Positions 1-7,852 are shown, numbered from the stretch's first letter. The stretch is DNA of 19,231 nt from Chloroflexota bacterium (GCA_013152695.1 JAADFV010000361.1:1-19231), one strand, 5' to 3'. Program-made: numbers and translations. The notes: generated by a model not told the origin, from the sequence alone.

Positions 1-105
1 CGTCTTTCCCTGTGGCAAGCCAGCCCCGTCACCACCCTCAACCTCGCCACCAATGACATCGAAGCAGTACGGGTGATGGCCGAACTGCTAAGTACAAACA
101 CGTAA
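1..105 (+). CDS. C-terminal tail of an unidentified protein (partial)
   Basis: An open frame enters from the left edge and runs 34 codons to a TAA. The residues include LNLATNDIEAVRVMAELL, which looks like an amphipathic C-terminal helix of a soluble protein. The codon choice resembles the neighbouring real genes and the frame is uninterrupted, so this is probably the genuine end of a + strand gene. Too little is present to name a family. It converges on the response regulator gene that ends at 399. Confidence 0.5.
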   Translation, partial: RLSLWQASPVTTLNLATNDIEAVRVMAELLSTNT

Positions 106-153
106 GTGGTGAGGGATAATTGACGTTATTTCCTTACAAATACTCCCTAAAAC

Positions 154-330
154 TGTCATTCTGAACGGTTTTTTAAGGTCAACAAACATCAAAGGGATGC
201 GAATATCAACACGAAAAGGCCCATCATGGTGCCAATTCTAGTGAAGAATCTAGCTATTCATCTACCGCTAGACCCTTCACTAGCGTTTCCTGGCCATGTC
301 AGTTGTGCATTCGACCCGTTCAGGGTGACA
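154..330. repeat. Nested palindromic (REP/MITE-like) intergenic element
   Basis: Two concentric inverted repeats occupy the 293-nt spacer between convergent genes. The inner arms are CTAGTGAAGAATCTAGC (238-254) and GCTAGACCCTTCACTAG (267-283). They match at 15 of 17 positions around a 12-nt loop. The outer arms are TGTCATTCTGAACG (154-167) and CGTTCAGGGTGACA (317-330), matching at 12 of 14. No open frame of note lies inside. This architecture suits a dispersed palindromic repeat or a miniature element, and the RNA hairpin could also separate the two converging transcripts. Copy number elsewhere in the genome cannot be seen here. Confidence 0.6.
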
Positions 331-398
331 CATTGTGTTTTCTTATCCAACCAAACTTCTGTGTTTGTACTTAGTCTGGGTACTGGCAATAATGCCCC

Positions 399-1051
399 TC
401 ATTTGAGCTTGTCGACAGAAATCAGGCCCCGTTTGAGGGCAAAACGAATGACGTCGGCTTGGTGGCGGAAGCGCATCTTGTGTGATAACGATAATGCTCC
501 GCTGTACGCAACTTGATGCCGAGCTGGTTGGCTATCGCCTGTGTCGTCTCTCCCTGGGCTACTAAGCTCAGGATTTCGCGTTCCCGGCGCGTAAGCTCCT
601 CGTATTCATCATTGACAGACTTTTCTTGACGCAGGTAAGCCTTGATGTCGTCATGATTGAAAGGTGGGCTGAGGTAGATTTCGTCATCCATAATCCGCCA
701 GATGGCTTCCACAAGTTCGTCTGTGTTGATATCCTTCACGGCGTAACCCATTGCACCCCGGCGGAGAGCTTCGGCCACATAGGCAATTTCTTTGTGCATC
801 GAGAGCACCAGAACTTTGGTGTGCACACTCGCTTCTTGTACCTGGCGTAGAATTTCGTTTCCCGACAAACCCGGCATCATCAAATCCAAAATAAGGATAT
901 CGGGACGCAAACGGATGACTTCTTCTACGGCAGTCAGGCTATCATTCGTGCCTCCAATAACCTCGATTCTGGGTGCCTTGTTCAAGGCAGCCTCTAGCCC
1001 GCGGATAACGACGTCGTGATCATCGACCAAATACACTGTAGTCATGCGCAT
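399..1051 (-). CDS. NarL/FixJ-type response regulator, frameshifted in its DNA-binding domain
   Basis: Partner of the kinase encoded 10 nt upstream. The receiver domain (about residues 3-120) has the acidic pair D10/D11, phospho-acceptor D56 in LILDLMMPG, switch residue S84 and K106. A LuxR-type helix-turn-helix follows from LTRREREILSLVAQG. The start is ATG 1051 (MRMTTVYLV), placed 7 nt after GGAG; the frame is open upstream to 1180 but that part overlaps the kinase gene. After LRTAEHYRYH the reading frame breaks at about 480. The upstream frame runs into unrelated residues and stops at 422. The neighbouring frame gives KMRFRHQADVIRFALKRGLI followed by SVDKLK and a TGA at 399, which is the normal end of this family. 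Compared with typical members about three residues are missing, so a 7-nt deletion fits. It is either a real lesion in the recognition helix region or a sequence error. Confidence 0.85.
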
Positions 1052-1061
1052 TTCGAAACTC

Positions 1062-3467
1062 CTACACTGCATGATCAGGGATAAGGGGGAGCGTTGCGAT
1101 GATTTCGACACCTTGATCCGGGGCTGCTTCGATCTTAAAATTCCCTCCCAAATGCTTGATCCGTTCCCGCATGCCGGCAATACCGCTTGAATTGGGTTTG
1201 TTTTTCAGGATCGACTTATCGAAGCCCACACCATCATCTCTGATTTGGAGCTCGATGGTTTCTTCATCGGCCCAGACCATGACATCGACATGTTTGGCCC
1301 GGGCATAGCGGGCGATATTGGTCAAGGCTTCTTGGATGATACGGTAGGCGGTGGTTTCGATCTCGTTGCCAAAGCGACGGTTGAGCCCATTATGCGAGAA
1401 GTAGACGGGTAGAGTGGTGCGTTGGCTATAGTGCTCAAAATACCACAGTAAAGTGGGGAGGAGGCCGAGATCATCAAGAAGGGGCGGGCGTAGATCGAGG
1501 TACAATTCACGCACCTGATCCATCAGGTTTGTCACTAATTCCTGGGCTTCTGCCACATCCGATTGTACGGCCGATCCTGGCTCTGTGTCCATACGATCCA
1601 AGATCAGCTTAAGGCCCGTCAGGGCCTGACCCACTTCGTCATGAAGATCACGGGCAATATGACGGCGTTCCTCTTCCTGGACCTGCACCAGTCGGTACGA
1701 TAAGGCCTCCAGCTGCGCGTGACTCTCCTTGAGTTCGTTATAGAGTCGAACATTTTGTAAGGCTACGGCCAGACGCCCAGCTACTTCTTTGGCGATCTGA
1801 ACATGTGTATCGGAAAAAGCATGGGGCTCCCGTGAGCCAATATTGAGACTACCGAGATGTTTTCCTTGCACAAGCAGGGGAACGCTGATGAAAGAAGAGA
1901 TGCCTTTGTGATGTAGTTTGTTAAAAACGGGCGATATCTCGAGTATTTCCTCGATATCATGGATGGTGGACGGGATTTCCTTCATCTTTTTGGCATACAT
2001 TTCTTGAGGAATGCTCAAACGAAAGACGCCTTTCGGCACGGAAGAGCTCCGGCTACGGTTGTGTTCACCGATCATTTGAGCTGTCTTGGTTTTGTTATCC
2101 AGCAAAAAGATGCTAATACAGTCGGTGGTCATCAGGGTCGCCAATTGTTTAAAGGCGACGAGTGATAAATCCTCGAGGGTATGGCTGGTAAGACCGGCGG
2201 CATCGATCTCTCGTAGTGCTTCCAGTCTACGTGTGTACTGCTCCATTCGTTTCTGGGTTTCGACCAGGTCTGTAATATCAAAACCTGTACCCAAGACAAT
2301 GTTTTCCCCCCCTGTTTCAATCAGCCTACCTTTGTAATCCAACCAGCGTACTTCCCCTTGTTTGGTCAGAATTTTAATTTGATCGTTCTGGATGATTTCT
2401 TCACCACGTAAGAGTGCCTGAATCTGCTCTCGCAATGACTGGCGATGGTCGGGGTGAACGATTTCCCAGGAGCTCATATGGCGCAACTCGGCAAGGGAAT
2501 AGCCGGTAATCGTCACGGCAGCAGGATTCACATAAAAAAGCTCTTCTTTGTTGAATAGGAAAATAGCAGCATTGGTTGTTTCGGCCAAGGTACGAAAGCG
2601 TTCTTCGCTCTTCTGCAGCTCTGCAAACATTTTCTTACGATGGCTGATATCACGAAAAACGACTTCGATCGCGACTTGCCCCTTTTCTGTAAAGGGAAAG
2701 CCAGCCACTTCGACCGTGACATAGCTGCCATCCAGGCGCCGAAAACGTTCTTCGACAAATGTCGTGCTCTTGCCCGTCTGCAATATCTCTTGAATGCGCT
2801 CGAGAACGGTAGCGCGGTCATCGACATGAACAAAATCTAGAGCTGATTTGCCCAATAGCTCTGTAGGCGAATCCAGATTTAGGATACGCAGAGCCTCTTC
2901 GTTCACGTAAACGATACGGCCATTTTTATGCACAGCGACGCCATCAGGCATGAGTGATAGGAGCTGTCGATAACGTTGTTCATTTTCGCGTAGGGCCCTT
3001 TCGATACGCCTGGCCTGGGTCTCGTCCTGGATGATCAAGAATATCCCCGCTTGCCCCCCTTTGGTGATGCTCGTCATTTTAATTTGTGTAATGCGGATCT
3101 CATCCTGACGAGGTTTGAGTCGGACTTCCTCGATGGCACTGGCCCCATCTTTGTCCAGGAGTTGTTCAAGCAGGCGTTCGACACATGGCTTGTCGGCAGG
3201 ATGCACGTAGTTGAGGAATGGCTCTCCCACGAGCGATCGTTCAGGATTTTTGCCGAGGAACTGTCGTGCCGTCCTGTTTTCGCTGACGATTATTTTGTCC
3301 CGAAGCATGAGAATGCTGTTAGGGGACAGATCCCTCAGTCGCTGATTATAGGCAATGCTATCCCCAAGGCATTTCTCGGCATGCAGGCGGGCGGCGCGTT
3401 CTTGCGCAAGGGCCTGTCTGAGTTGTTTGACCTGCGTGCGGAGGTCTGTGTGGTTTACGGTTGTCAT
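1062..3467 (-). CDS. Soluble PAS-PAS-PAS-GAF sensor histidine kinase, DegS/NarX type
   Basis: An 801-residue cytoplasmic kinase with no membrane segment or signal peptide. The order is a coiled-coil start (about 5-45), three PAS domains (about 46-150, 165-280 and 290-405; the second and third begin RYRQLLSLMPDGVAV and RFRTLAETTNAAIFLF), a GAF domain (about 420-575), then HisKA_3 with phospho-acceptor His609 in ERRHIARDLHDEVGQAL. The HATPase_c domain has Asn717 in the N box and RDDGVGF as the G1 box. The ATG at 3467 is preferred because GGAGG lies 4 nt upstream; the longer frame to 3515 would overlap murI. It should autophosphorylate on His609 and pass phosphate to the regulator encoded at 399-1051. 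PAS and GAF suggest a small-molecule, redox or gas signal, but no haem or flavin ligand can be assigned from sequence alone. Confidence 0.93.
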   Translation of the reverse strand: MTTVNHTDLRTQVKQLRQALAQERAARLHAEKCLGDSIAYNQRLRDLSPNSILMLRDKIIVSENRTARQFLGKNPERSLVGEPFLNYVHPADKPCVERLLEQLLDKDGASAIEEVRLKPRQDEIRITQIKMTSITKGGQAGIFLIIQDETQARRIERALRENEQRYRQLLSLMPDGVAVHKNGRIVYVNEEALRILNLDSPTELLGKSALDFVHVDDRATVLERIQEILQTGKSTTFVEERFRRLDGSYVTVEVAGFPFTEKGQVAIEVVFRDISHRKKMFAELQKSEERFRTLAETTNAAIFLFNKEELFYVNPAAVTITGYSLAELRHMSSWEIVHPDHRQSLREQIQALLRGEEIIQNDQIKILTKQGEVRWLDYKGRLIETGGENIVLGTGFDITDLVETQKRMEQYTRRLEALREIDAAGLTSHTLEDLSLVAFKQLATLMTTDCISIFLLDNKTKTAQMIGEHNRSRSSSVPKGVFRLSIPQEMYAKKMKEIPSTIHDIEEILEISPVFNKLHHKGISSFISVPLLVQGKHLGSLNIGSREPHAFSDTHVQIAKEVAGRLAVALQNVRLYNELKESHAQLEALSYRLVQVQEEERRHIARDLHDEVGQALTGLKLILDRMDTEPGSAVQSDVAEAQELVTNLMDQVRELYLDLRPPLLDDLGLLPTLLWYFEHYSQRTTLPVYFSHNGLNRRFGNEIETTAYRIIQEALTNIARYARAKHVDVMVWADEETIELQIRDDGVGFDKSILKNKPNSSGIAGMRERIKHLGGNFKIEAAPDQGVEIIATLPLIPDHAV

Positions 3468-3483
3468 AGTGCCTCCATGAGAG

Positions 3484-4287
3484 TTAGGGCGATAAACCCT
3501 TGGCCTGGGCAACATGGGGCTGGGGTAAGCCCAGGAGCTGTTGCACCTGTTGTCGAAGCATTGCTGGTCTTGCGGTGGTGTAAAAATGATAGGAGGGGGA
3601 GGTGTTTATGGTGCTGAGGTGGCGGGATTCGAGCAGGTGTTGTACCTGCCTGGCCACAGCGGGGGCCGGATCAATGATAGTGATGTCAGGGCCCAGCACC
3701 TGTTGAATGGTCGGGGTCAGAAAAGGGTAATGGGTACAGCCCAGTACCAGTTGATCAACGTGGTGGCGCCGGAGTGGTGCCATCACTTGTTGTAAATAGG
3801 CTTTAACCTCAGGTCCATCCAATTGACCTGCTTCCACCCATTCTACGAGGTGAGGGCATGTCAGCGTATGCACCTCAACCCCTGAAGTAAAACGCTCTAT
3901 CAGGTGCTGGAAGCGCTCAGCGTGTAAGGTTCCTGCGGTTGCCATCACGCCAACGCGTCCCGTTTTTGTCTGTCTACTGGCAGGTTTGACCGCAGGCTCC
4001 ATTCCTACGATGGGGAGTTCGGGCCAACGCTTACGCAGGCTAGAGAGGGCAGCCGCCGAAGCTGTATTGCAGGCGATTACCACCAATTTGACTCCTTGCC
4101 CTAAAAGCCAGGTGGTTGCGGCATGGCTGAGCGACTCTATCTCAGAGCGTGAGCGATTTCCATAGGGCACATGTGCTTGATCCGCTAAATAGATAATATT
4201 TTCTGTGGGCAAGAGGGCAGAAATCGCTTTCCAAACGGATAGCCCACCTACACCGGAATCGAATACACCAATCGCACCCTCGTTCAT
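3484..4287 (-). CDS. murI: Glutamate racemase MurI
   Basis: Converts L-glutamate to D-glutamate for peptidoglycan precursor synthesis. It is 267 residues, normal for the family. The two catalytic cysteines are in place: Cys73 in VVIACNTASA and Cys184 in LVLGCTHYPFL. The N-terminal GVFDSGVGGLSV (Asp10, Ser11) and the PYGNRS motif (residues 41-46) are also intact. The start ATG overlaps the stop of the upstream C26 hydrolase gene by 4 nt (ATGA), so translational coupling is likely; no strong ribosome binding site is visible. The sensor kinase begins 16 nt after its stop, implying one transcript. Identification is secure; the link to the downstream two-component pair is only contextual. Confidence 0.97.
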   Translation of the reverse strand: MNEGAIGVFDSGVGGLSVWKAISALLPTENIIYLADQAHVPYGNRSRSEIESLSHAATTWLLGQGVKLVVIACNTASAAALSSLRKRWPELPIVGMEPAVKPASRQTKTGRVGVMATAGTLHAERFQHLIERFTSGVEVHTLTCPHLVEWVEAGQLDGPEVKAYLQQVMAPLRRHHVDQLVLGCTHYPFLTPTIQQVLGPDITIIDPAPAVARQVQHLLESRHLSTINTSPSYHFYTTARPAMLRQQVQQLLGLPQPHVAQAKGLSP

Positions 4288-5081
4288 CGTCTTTGTTCCG
4301 GACTGATGGCAAGGGAGTGAGTACGGCCTGGGGCCGCAAATTGTGTGCAGGCTTCAACAAAACGGCGAAAGAGGTTGAGCATGATGGGATCGGCCACCAG
4401 CTCCTCAGGATGCCATTGTACCCCCATGGCAAAAGGATGTCCTTCGATTTCGATTGCTTCGATCACCCCTCCGGGCGATTTTCCCACGACGCGTACGCGT
4501 TGACCGATCGTACGAATAGCCTGATGATGGAGCGAGTTTACAGCAATTTGTGTACCCGTAATGCGCCCCACGTGACTATCTGCCTGAAGCTGGACGCTAT
4601 GCGAGAGAAAGTCGCGTGCATAGCCGTTCCCCCGAAAATCGTGCCGATCTGCTCCCACCATCATCGTTTCTACATCCTGATACATGGTCCCGCCCATCGC
4701 TACATTCATCACTTGATGTCCGCGGCATACACCAAAAATAGGTTTATTCGCGGCAACGGCCCAGCGTGCCAACAGAATTTCTACCCGATCACGCTCCGCG
4801 TCGACGATGCCCAAGCGCTTGTGAGGAGTCTCTCCATAAAAATGCGGGTCGATATCAGGCCCACCCCCGAGAAAAAGGCCGTCGAGACGTTCACAGATAC
4901 TGTGGTAACTCTCCTCATCGAGTTCCAGAGGAATCTGTAAAGGTATCCCTCCTGCCAGCTTTAGGGCATGCGCATAAGTAGTGCGTAGCCCCTGAATGAC
5001 TTTGTTAGGTTCAAGCTGAAATAGTTGTGTGGGAATTCCGATGACAGGGCGAGGATAAGAGGATGGGGTAGAGGGAGCCAA
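4284..5081 (-). CDS. Class I glutamine amidotransferase-like gamma-glutamyl hydrolase (peptidase C26, PuuD-like)
   Basis: A 265-residue protein of the PuuD / gamma-glutamyl-gamma-aminobutyrate hydrolase group, which cleaves gamma-glutamyl amide bonds and releases glutamate. It has the nucleophile elbow IFGVCRGHQ with Cys119, the family's LFLGGGPDIDP segment (69-79), NSLHHQAIR, and the His224/Glu226 part of the triad in VQWHPEE. The start is TTG 5081, supported by AGGTGA 8 nt upstream and by the N-terminal alignment PVIGIPTQ near residue 12. It heads the operon with murI, overlapping it by 4 nt. The actual substrate (gamma-Glu-GABA, a gamma-glutamyl peptide or another amide) cannot be decided from sequence. 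The product glutamate is the substrate of the next enzyme. Confidence 0.9.
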   Translation of the reverse strand: MAPSTPSSYPRPVIGIPTQLFQLEPNKVIQGLRTTYAHALKLAGGIPLQIPLELDEESYHSICERLDGLFLGGGPDIDPHFYGETPHKRLGIVDAERDRVEILLARWAVAANKPIFGVCRGHQVMNVAMGGTMYQDVETMMVGADRHDFRGNGYARDFLSHSVQLQADSHVGRITGTQIAVNSLHHQAIRTIGQRVRVVGKSPGGVIEAIEIEGHPFAMGVQWHPEELVADPIMLNLFRRFVEACTQFAAPGRTHSLAISPEQRR

Positions 5082-5181
5082 GGGTTATGTCACCTGATTG
5101 AAGAGAGGGTTGAAAGGCAGAGCCCACATATTTTGAGAGCGTATTTGAGAAAAGACGCTGTGGGCCCCGCAACTTGAAAGG

Positions 5182-5211
5182 ATTATATCGAAACGGTGGC
5201 TAATTTGCCAA
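5182..5211 (-). promoter_or_regulatory. Predicted sigma70-type promoter for the C26-murI-kinase-regulator operon
   Basis: Read on the minus strand there is TTGGCA (5206-5211, 5 of 6 to the -35 consensus), an 18-bp spacer and a perfect TATAAT (5182-5187). Transcription would begin near 5175, leaving a leader of roughly 95 nt before the TTG start at 5081. This is one of the two best promoter matches in the window and points the right way. Confidence 0.6.
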
Positions 5212-5296
5212 GCAAGCATGAAATCGAATAGTATTAGCAATGCGAACAACCCGTCTTGATCATAGTCGTTCATCCAGAGTCCTGGCTGCCATGAAC

Positions 5297-5626
5297 TCAT
5301 TTGGGCAGGTAAGGATGATGGTCAGCCCATAGATTGGTTGTGCTGTCAACGACGACGGCTTGGTTAATGGCTTCTGGTCGCAGGGCCACAGAGTCTGTGT
5401 TCATTCGGTAGTGCACATAACCTCCCCGACTTTAGCTGGGGGGAGTGCAGTACCGTTTATCTTGCCCGATGCTCCGCGCCAAATCCGTGATTTCTGCTGG
5501 CCAACCAAGCTTATAATCGCCGTCTTGATAGTAAGCAAGGACGGGGCAAACAGTGAAAATTTCCTTGTGGCGGCCATAACCTTTTAATTTCTTTGCCGTC
5601 TTCAATTTCGGAGCGCCCAGCGCGCA
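5297..5626 (-). pseudogene. Decayed ORF of unknown function, interrupted by the IS-like end
   Basis: On the minus strand one frame stays open from 5626 to a TAA at 5432-5434. It encodes a protein-like stretch that includes KGYGRHKEIFTVCPVLAYYQ and LGWPAEITDLARSIGQ. After the IS-like hairpin the same frame continues through RPEAINQAVVVDSTTNLW to a TGA at 5297. There is no plausible start codon or ribosome binding site. The composition looks like former coding sequence rather than noise, but I do not recognise the family. The rest of the 604-nt gap (5082-5685) holds the operon promoter at 5182-5211 and the region just before the TetR gene; nothing else convincing. Confidence 0.3.
5381..5445 (-). 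mobile_element. IS200/IS605-like left-end hairpin with a truncated tnpA start
   Basis: On the minus strand a C/G-rich hairpin (CTCCCC arm and GGGGAG arm, 5422-5445) with an AGCTAAAGTC-type centre is followed immediately by GGTTATGTGCAC. It opens a frame reading VHYRMNTDSVAL (GTG at 5416). A C/G hairpin just ahead of a Y1 transposase start with an xYRxNxxSVxL beginning is the pattern of IS200/IS605 left ends. The transposase resemblance stops after about 12 residues, so only a stub remains. There is no HUH motif or catalytic tyrosine, so the identification rests on pattern similarity only. Confidence 0.35.
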
Positions 5627-5655
5627 TTACTCATAATTTCAGGTTCCCCTTTGAT

Positions 5656-5676
5656 TTGATATCTCACTGAGGTCAA
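5656..5676. promoter_or_regulatory. Imperfect palindrome ahead of the TetR gene, possible autoregulatory operator
   Basis: TTGATATCTCA, a central C, and TGAGGTCAA form an imperfect dyad: the inner arms CTCA/TGAG and outer arms TTGA/TCAA are exact, but the spacing between them differs by two bases. It ends 9 nt before the ATG at 5686. TetR-family genes are often controlled by such sites next to their starts. The asymmetry makes this a weak candidate. Confidence 0.22.
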
Positions 5677-5685
5677 TATTTTTAT

Positions 5686-6321
5686 ATGGGACACTACGCA
5701 ACTTACACCATGCCAAAGCAACCTACTGCAGAACGGCGCGAATTAAATAAGCGCGATAAACGGGAGCGTCTGTTGACGGCGTCATTACGCTTGTTCAGAG
5801 AAAAAGGGTATGATCAAACAAAGGTTGCGGATATTACGCGCGCGGCTGGCGTCGCCAAAGGTACGTTTTTCAACTATTTTCCCAGTAAAGAACTGGTTCT
5901 TTTGGCCTTGGGCGAGCAGATGTTGGGGCGCATGGCACGGATGCCGGCAGCAGATTTTGCCCAAAAAACAACTGCGCGCGCAAAAATTAAGGCCATTTTT
6001 CGAGCACTTGCCTTAGGTTTAGATGCCGATCGCGAGTTGGTGCGTGAAATGGTGTATCGAGGCTTGCGTCTTCCCGATCTTATCAACAGCGATAGGGCTA
6101 AGCTCGATTTTCGGGCGATGTTGGTTCTCCTCATCGAACAGGGTAAACGCCAGGGGGAGATATCGCAACGGGCAAATGCCGATTTTATTGCCGATACGCT
6201 TTACATGTTATATTTTCAGCAGATTGTGAATTGGTGCAGTACTGATTTCAAGACCTCTCTTACCGAGAGAATGAATGAGGTCGTTGATTTGGTATTTGAC
6301 GGCGTAGGTGGGGAGAATTGA
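5686..6321 (+). CDS. TetR/AcrR-family transcriptional regulator
   Basis: A 211-residue DNA-binding repressor-type protein. The N-terminal TetR helix-turn-helix (about residues 27-72) is clear: RERLLTASLRLFREKGYDQT, KVADITRAAGVAKGTFFNYF, then PSKELVLLA. The C-terminal half is helical and variable, as usual for the ligand-binding and dimerisation domain. Two starts are possible: ATG 5686, and ATG 5710 giving MPKQPTAERR. Neither has a well-spaced Shine-Dalgarno; a GAGG lies about 13 nt before the first. No efflux pump or enzyme is divergently paired with it. The gene stands alone, bounded by a decayed region upstream and a strong terminator downstream, so its target is unknown. Confidence 0.93.
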   Translation: MGHYATYTMPKQPTAERRELNKRDKRERLLTASLRLFREKGYDQTKVADITRAAGVAKGTFFNYFPSKELVLLALGEQMLGRMARMPAADFAQKTTARAKIKAIFRALALGLDADRELVREMVYRGLRLPDLINSDRAKLDFRAMLVLLIEQGKRQGEISQRANADFIADTLYMLYFQQIVNWCSTDFKTSLTERMNEVVDLVFDGVGGEN

Positions 6322-6407
6322 TTTAAGTTTTTGGATGCAGGTAAGTCAGTACCTTGAACTGAGAAGAAATGCCGCGAATAAGGGCATGAAACAAAACTGA
6401 GTTGCGT

Positions 6408-6438
6408 AAAAAGCCGGGATTACTACCCCGGCTTTTTT
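6408..6438 (+). terminator. Rho-independent terminator after the TetR gene
   Basis: AAAAAGCCGGG (6408-6418) pairs perfectly with CCCGGCTTTTT (6427-6437) around an 8-nt loop, followed by a T-run. The A-run on the left arm would also let it work on the minus strand. It lies 87 nt after the TetR stop and insulates the PEP-utilising gene that starts at 6560. Confidence 0.88.
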
Positions 6439-6559
6439 GTGTTATTGCCCTTCTTTGTGGTTGTATAGGTGGCCTGTCATTGAGCAGTAACCAGCTCTGC
6501 TGATAGTTCATCTTTTTTCTCCTCTTGAAACACCTCATACCCTTCTCCACACTCTCTTT

Positions 6560-7852
6560 ATGTCTGATCAATTTCTCTCACCTTTAAGTATCAGTGTTAT
6601 TGCCCCGGCAATAGTTAACGCACATCGCCATTTAGGCGCTACTTTTTCTTTAGCACACACTTCTCCTAACACAGAAGAACTTTTGCGCTGGCGCCAAATT
6701 TCGCTGGCTGACATCATCGTGCAGTCCTGGCAGGCCGATCGTGAACTCGTGGCGACCCTTCTCCAGGTTTCGCCTACTGCGCTGACGGCAAGATCGGCCG
6801 GGAAAACGAGCAAGAGCATTCGCCAGGCTGCAGCATTCATCGAATCTGCCTCAACAGCCAACAAGCGGCTCCGGCGCTGGTCGCAGGCTGTCCAGGCGAT
6901 GTCCTGGAGCCAATCGCAGTTGTTACAGGTCATGGAAGAAGTCGAGCCGATGATCTCGTTGGCTGTCGAGACTGTAGAGCAGACGGCCTGGGCGGCAGTG
7001 GGGAGCTATCAGCTTCTCACAAAAATGTTGTCACGGCGCTTTGCTGCTGGTGCCCCAAAATGGGCAGCGGATATTGTTCAGGGGGTGGTGACGCCGGATA
7101 GCCAACAGGTCGATGATTGGGCGCAGGGGATGGCCATCGAGGTGTGGCTTGAGCGTTGGGGACATCGTGCCGATTTTGAGCTAGAATTGGCCACGCCTCG
7201 CCTTGCCGAACTCGATCTGGCGTGGTGGCCACGAGGGAATAGGGGCGTGAGCTGGAATCCTCAGCAAGCGCAGAATCACAGCCGCAACGCCACAGAACAG
7301 GCATTGGCCAAAGCAGGTTGGTTACATCGCGCATCCCTACAGAAGCAAATTGCTCTTACCCGTCAAGCTCTAGCCGCGCATGGCGAAGCCCGTGATGCTC
7401 TTGCTCTCACTCTGGCGGCCACACGTCGTTGGTGTCTGGCGGCGGCCGCCGAAGGCAAGCAAGGCGATCGCATCCACAATTCAGATGAGGTATTTCTTCT
7501 GGAGTTGGAGGAGATCAAGCAGATGTTGACCGGAGAGTGGCATCACCGGCGCTTTGTCGAAGCGCAGATCAGTGGCCGTGCTCCCCAGCTCATGACCCCG
7601 GCAGCGACAGCATCTAGCCCTTTGGGCATCGTTGATGCACCATCCAGGGAAGCAGCAGTGTCATTGTCTCAGCCTGAGACACTATCCTCGTTGCAGGCAG
7701 GTAGCACTGCTCTAGTGCCACGAACCAGCGCCTTGTGGACCCCGCTTTTCCTGCAAGCCGCCGGCGTTATCCTTACAGAAAGCTCGTTTTTGTCCCACGG
7801 CGCCGCTGTCGCCAGAGGGGGCGGATTTCCTTGTGTCTTAAATAGTCGATAG
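6560..7852 (+). CDS. PEP-utilising enzyme, mobile (phosphohistidine) domain protein without ATP-grasp domain
   Basis: A 430-residue protein matching the central and C-terminal parts of PEP synthase / rifampin phosphotransferase-like enzymes. Recognisable family segments are WGHRADFELELATPR (200-214), DEVFLLELEEIK, and the swivelling domain near the end: ALWTPLFLQAAGVILTES then LSHGAAVAR. His413 corresponds to the phosphohistidine that shuttles phosphate between active sites. The N-terminal PPDK_N ATP-grasp domain that normally precedes these parts is absent: upstream is a terminator and TetR. The C-terminus is also short, ending about 20 residues after His413, where relatives continue into a final beta strand and VDG-type turn. 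No Shine-Dalgarno is seen before ATG 6560. It may be a partner of a separately encoded ATP-binding subunit, a repurposed binding protein, or a degenerate copy. Confidence 0.7.
   Translation: MSDQFLSPLSISVIAPAIVNAHRHLGATFSLAHTSPNTEELLRWRQISLADIIVQSWQADRELVATLLQVSPTALTARSAGKTSKSIRQAAAFIESASTANKRLRRWSQAVQAMSWSQSQLLQVMEEVEPMISLAVETVEQTAWAAVGSYQLLTKMLSRRFAAGAPKWAADIVQGVVTPDSQQVDDWAQGMAIEVWLERWGHRADFELELATPRLAELDLAWWPRGNRGVSWNPQQAQNHSRNATEQALAKAGWLHRASLQKQIALTRQALAAHGEARDALALTLAATRRWCLAAAAEGKQGDRIHNSDEVFLLELEEIKQMLTGEWHHRRFVEAQISGRAPQLMTPAATASSPLGIVDAPSREAAVSLSQPETLSSLQAGSTALVPRTSALWTPLFLQAAGVILTESSFLSHGAAVARGGGFPCVLNSR

Noticed and set aside
3051..3617. 188-codon + strand ORF across the kinase/murI junction
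   Set aside because: It lies opposite two convincing genes; the translated residues show no family signal.
4293..4940. 215-codon + strand ORF opposite the C26 hydrolase gene
   Set aside because: It is antisense to a well-supported gene with intact catalytic motifs, and its protein has no domain-like pattern and no ribosome binding site.
5085..5300. 71-codon minus-strand ORF upstream of the C26 gene
   Set aside because: It spans the predicted operon promoter, has no ribosome binding site and no recognisable domain.
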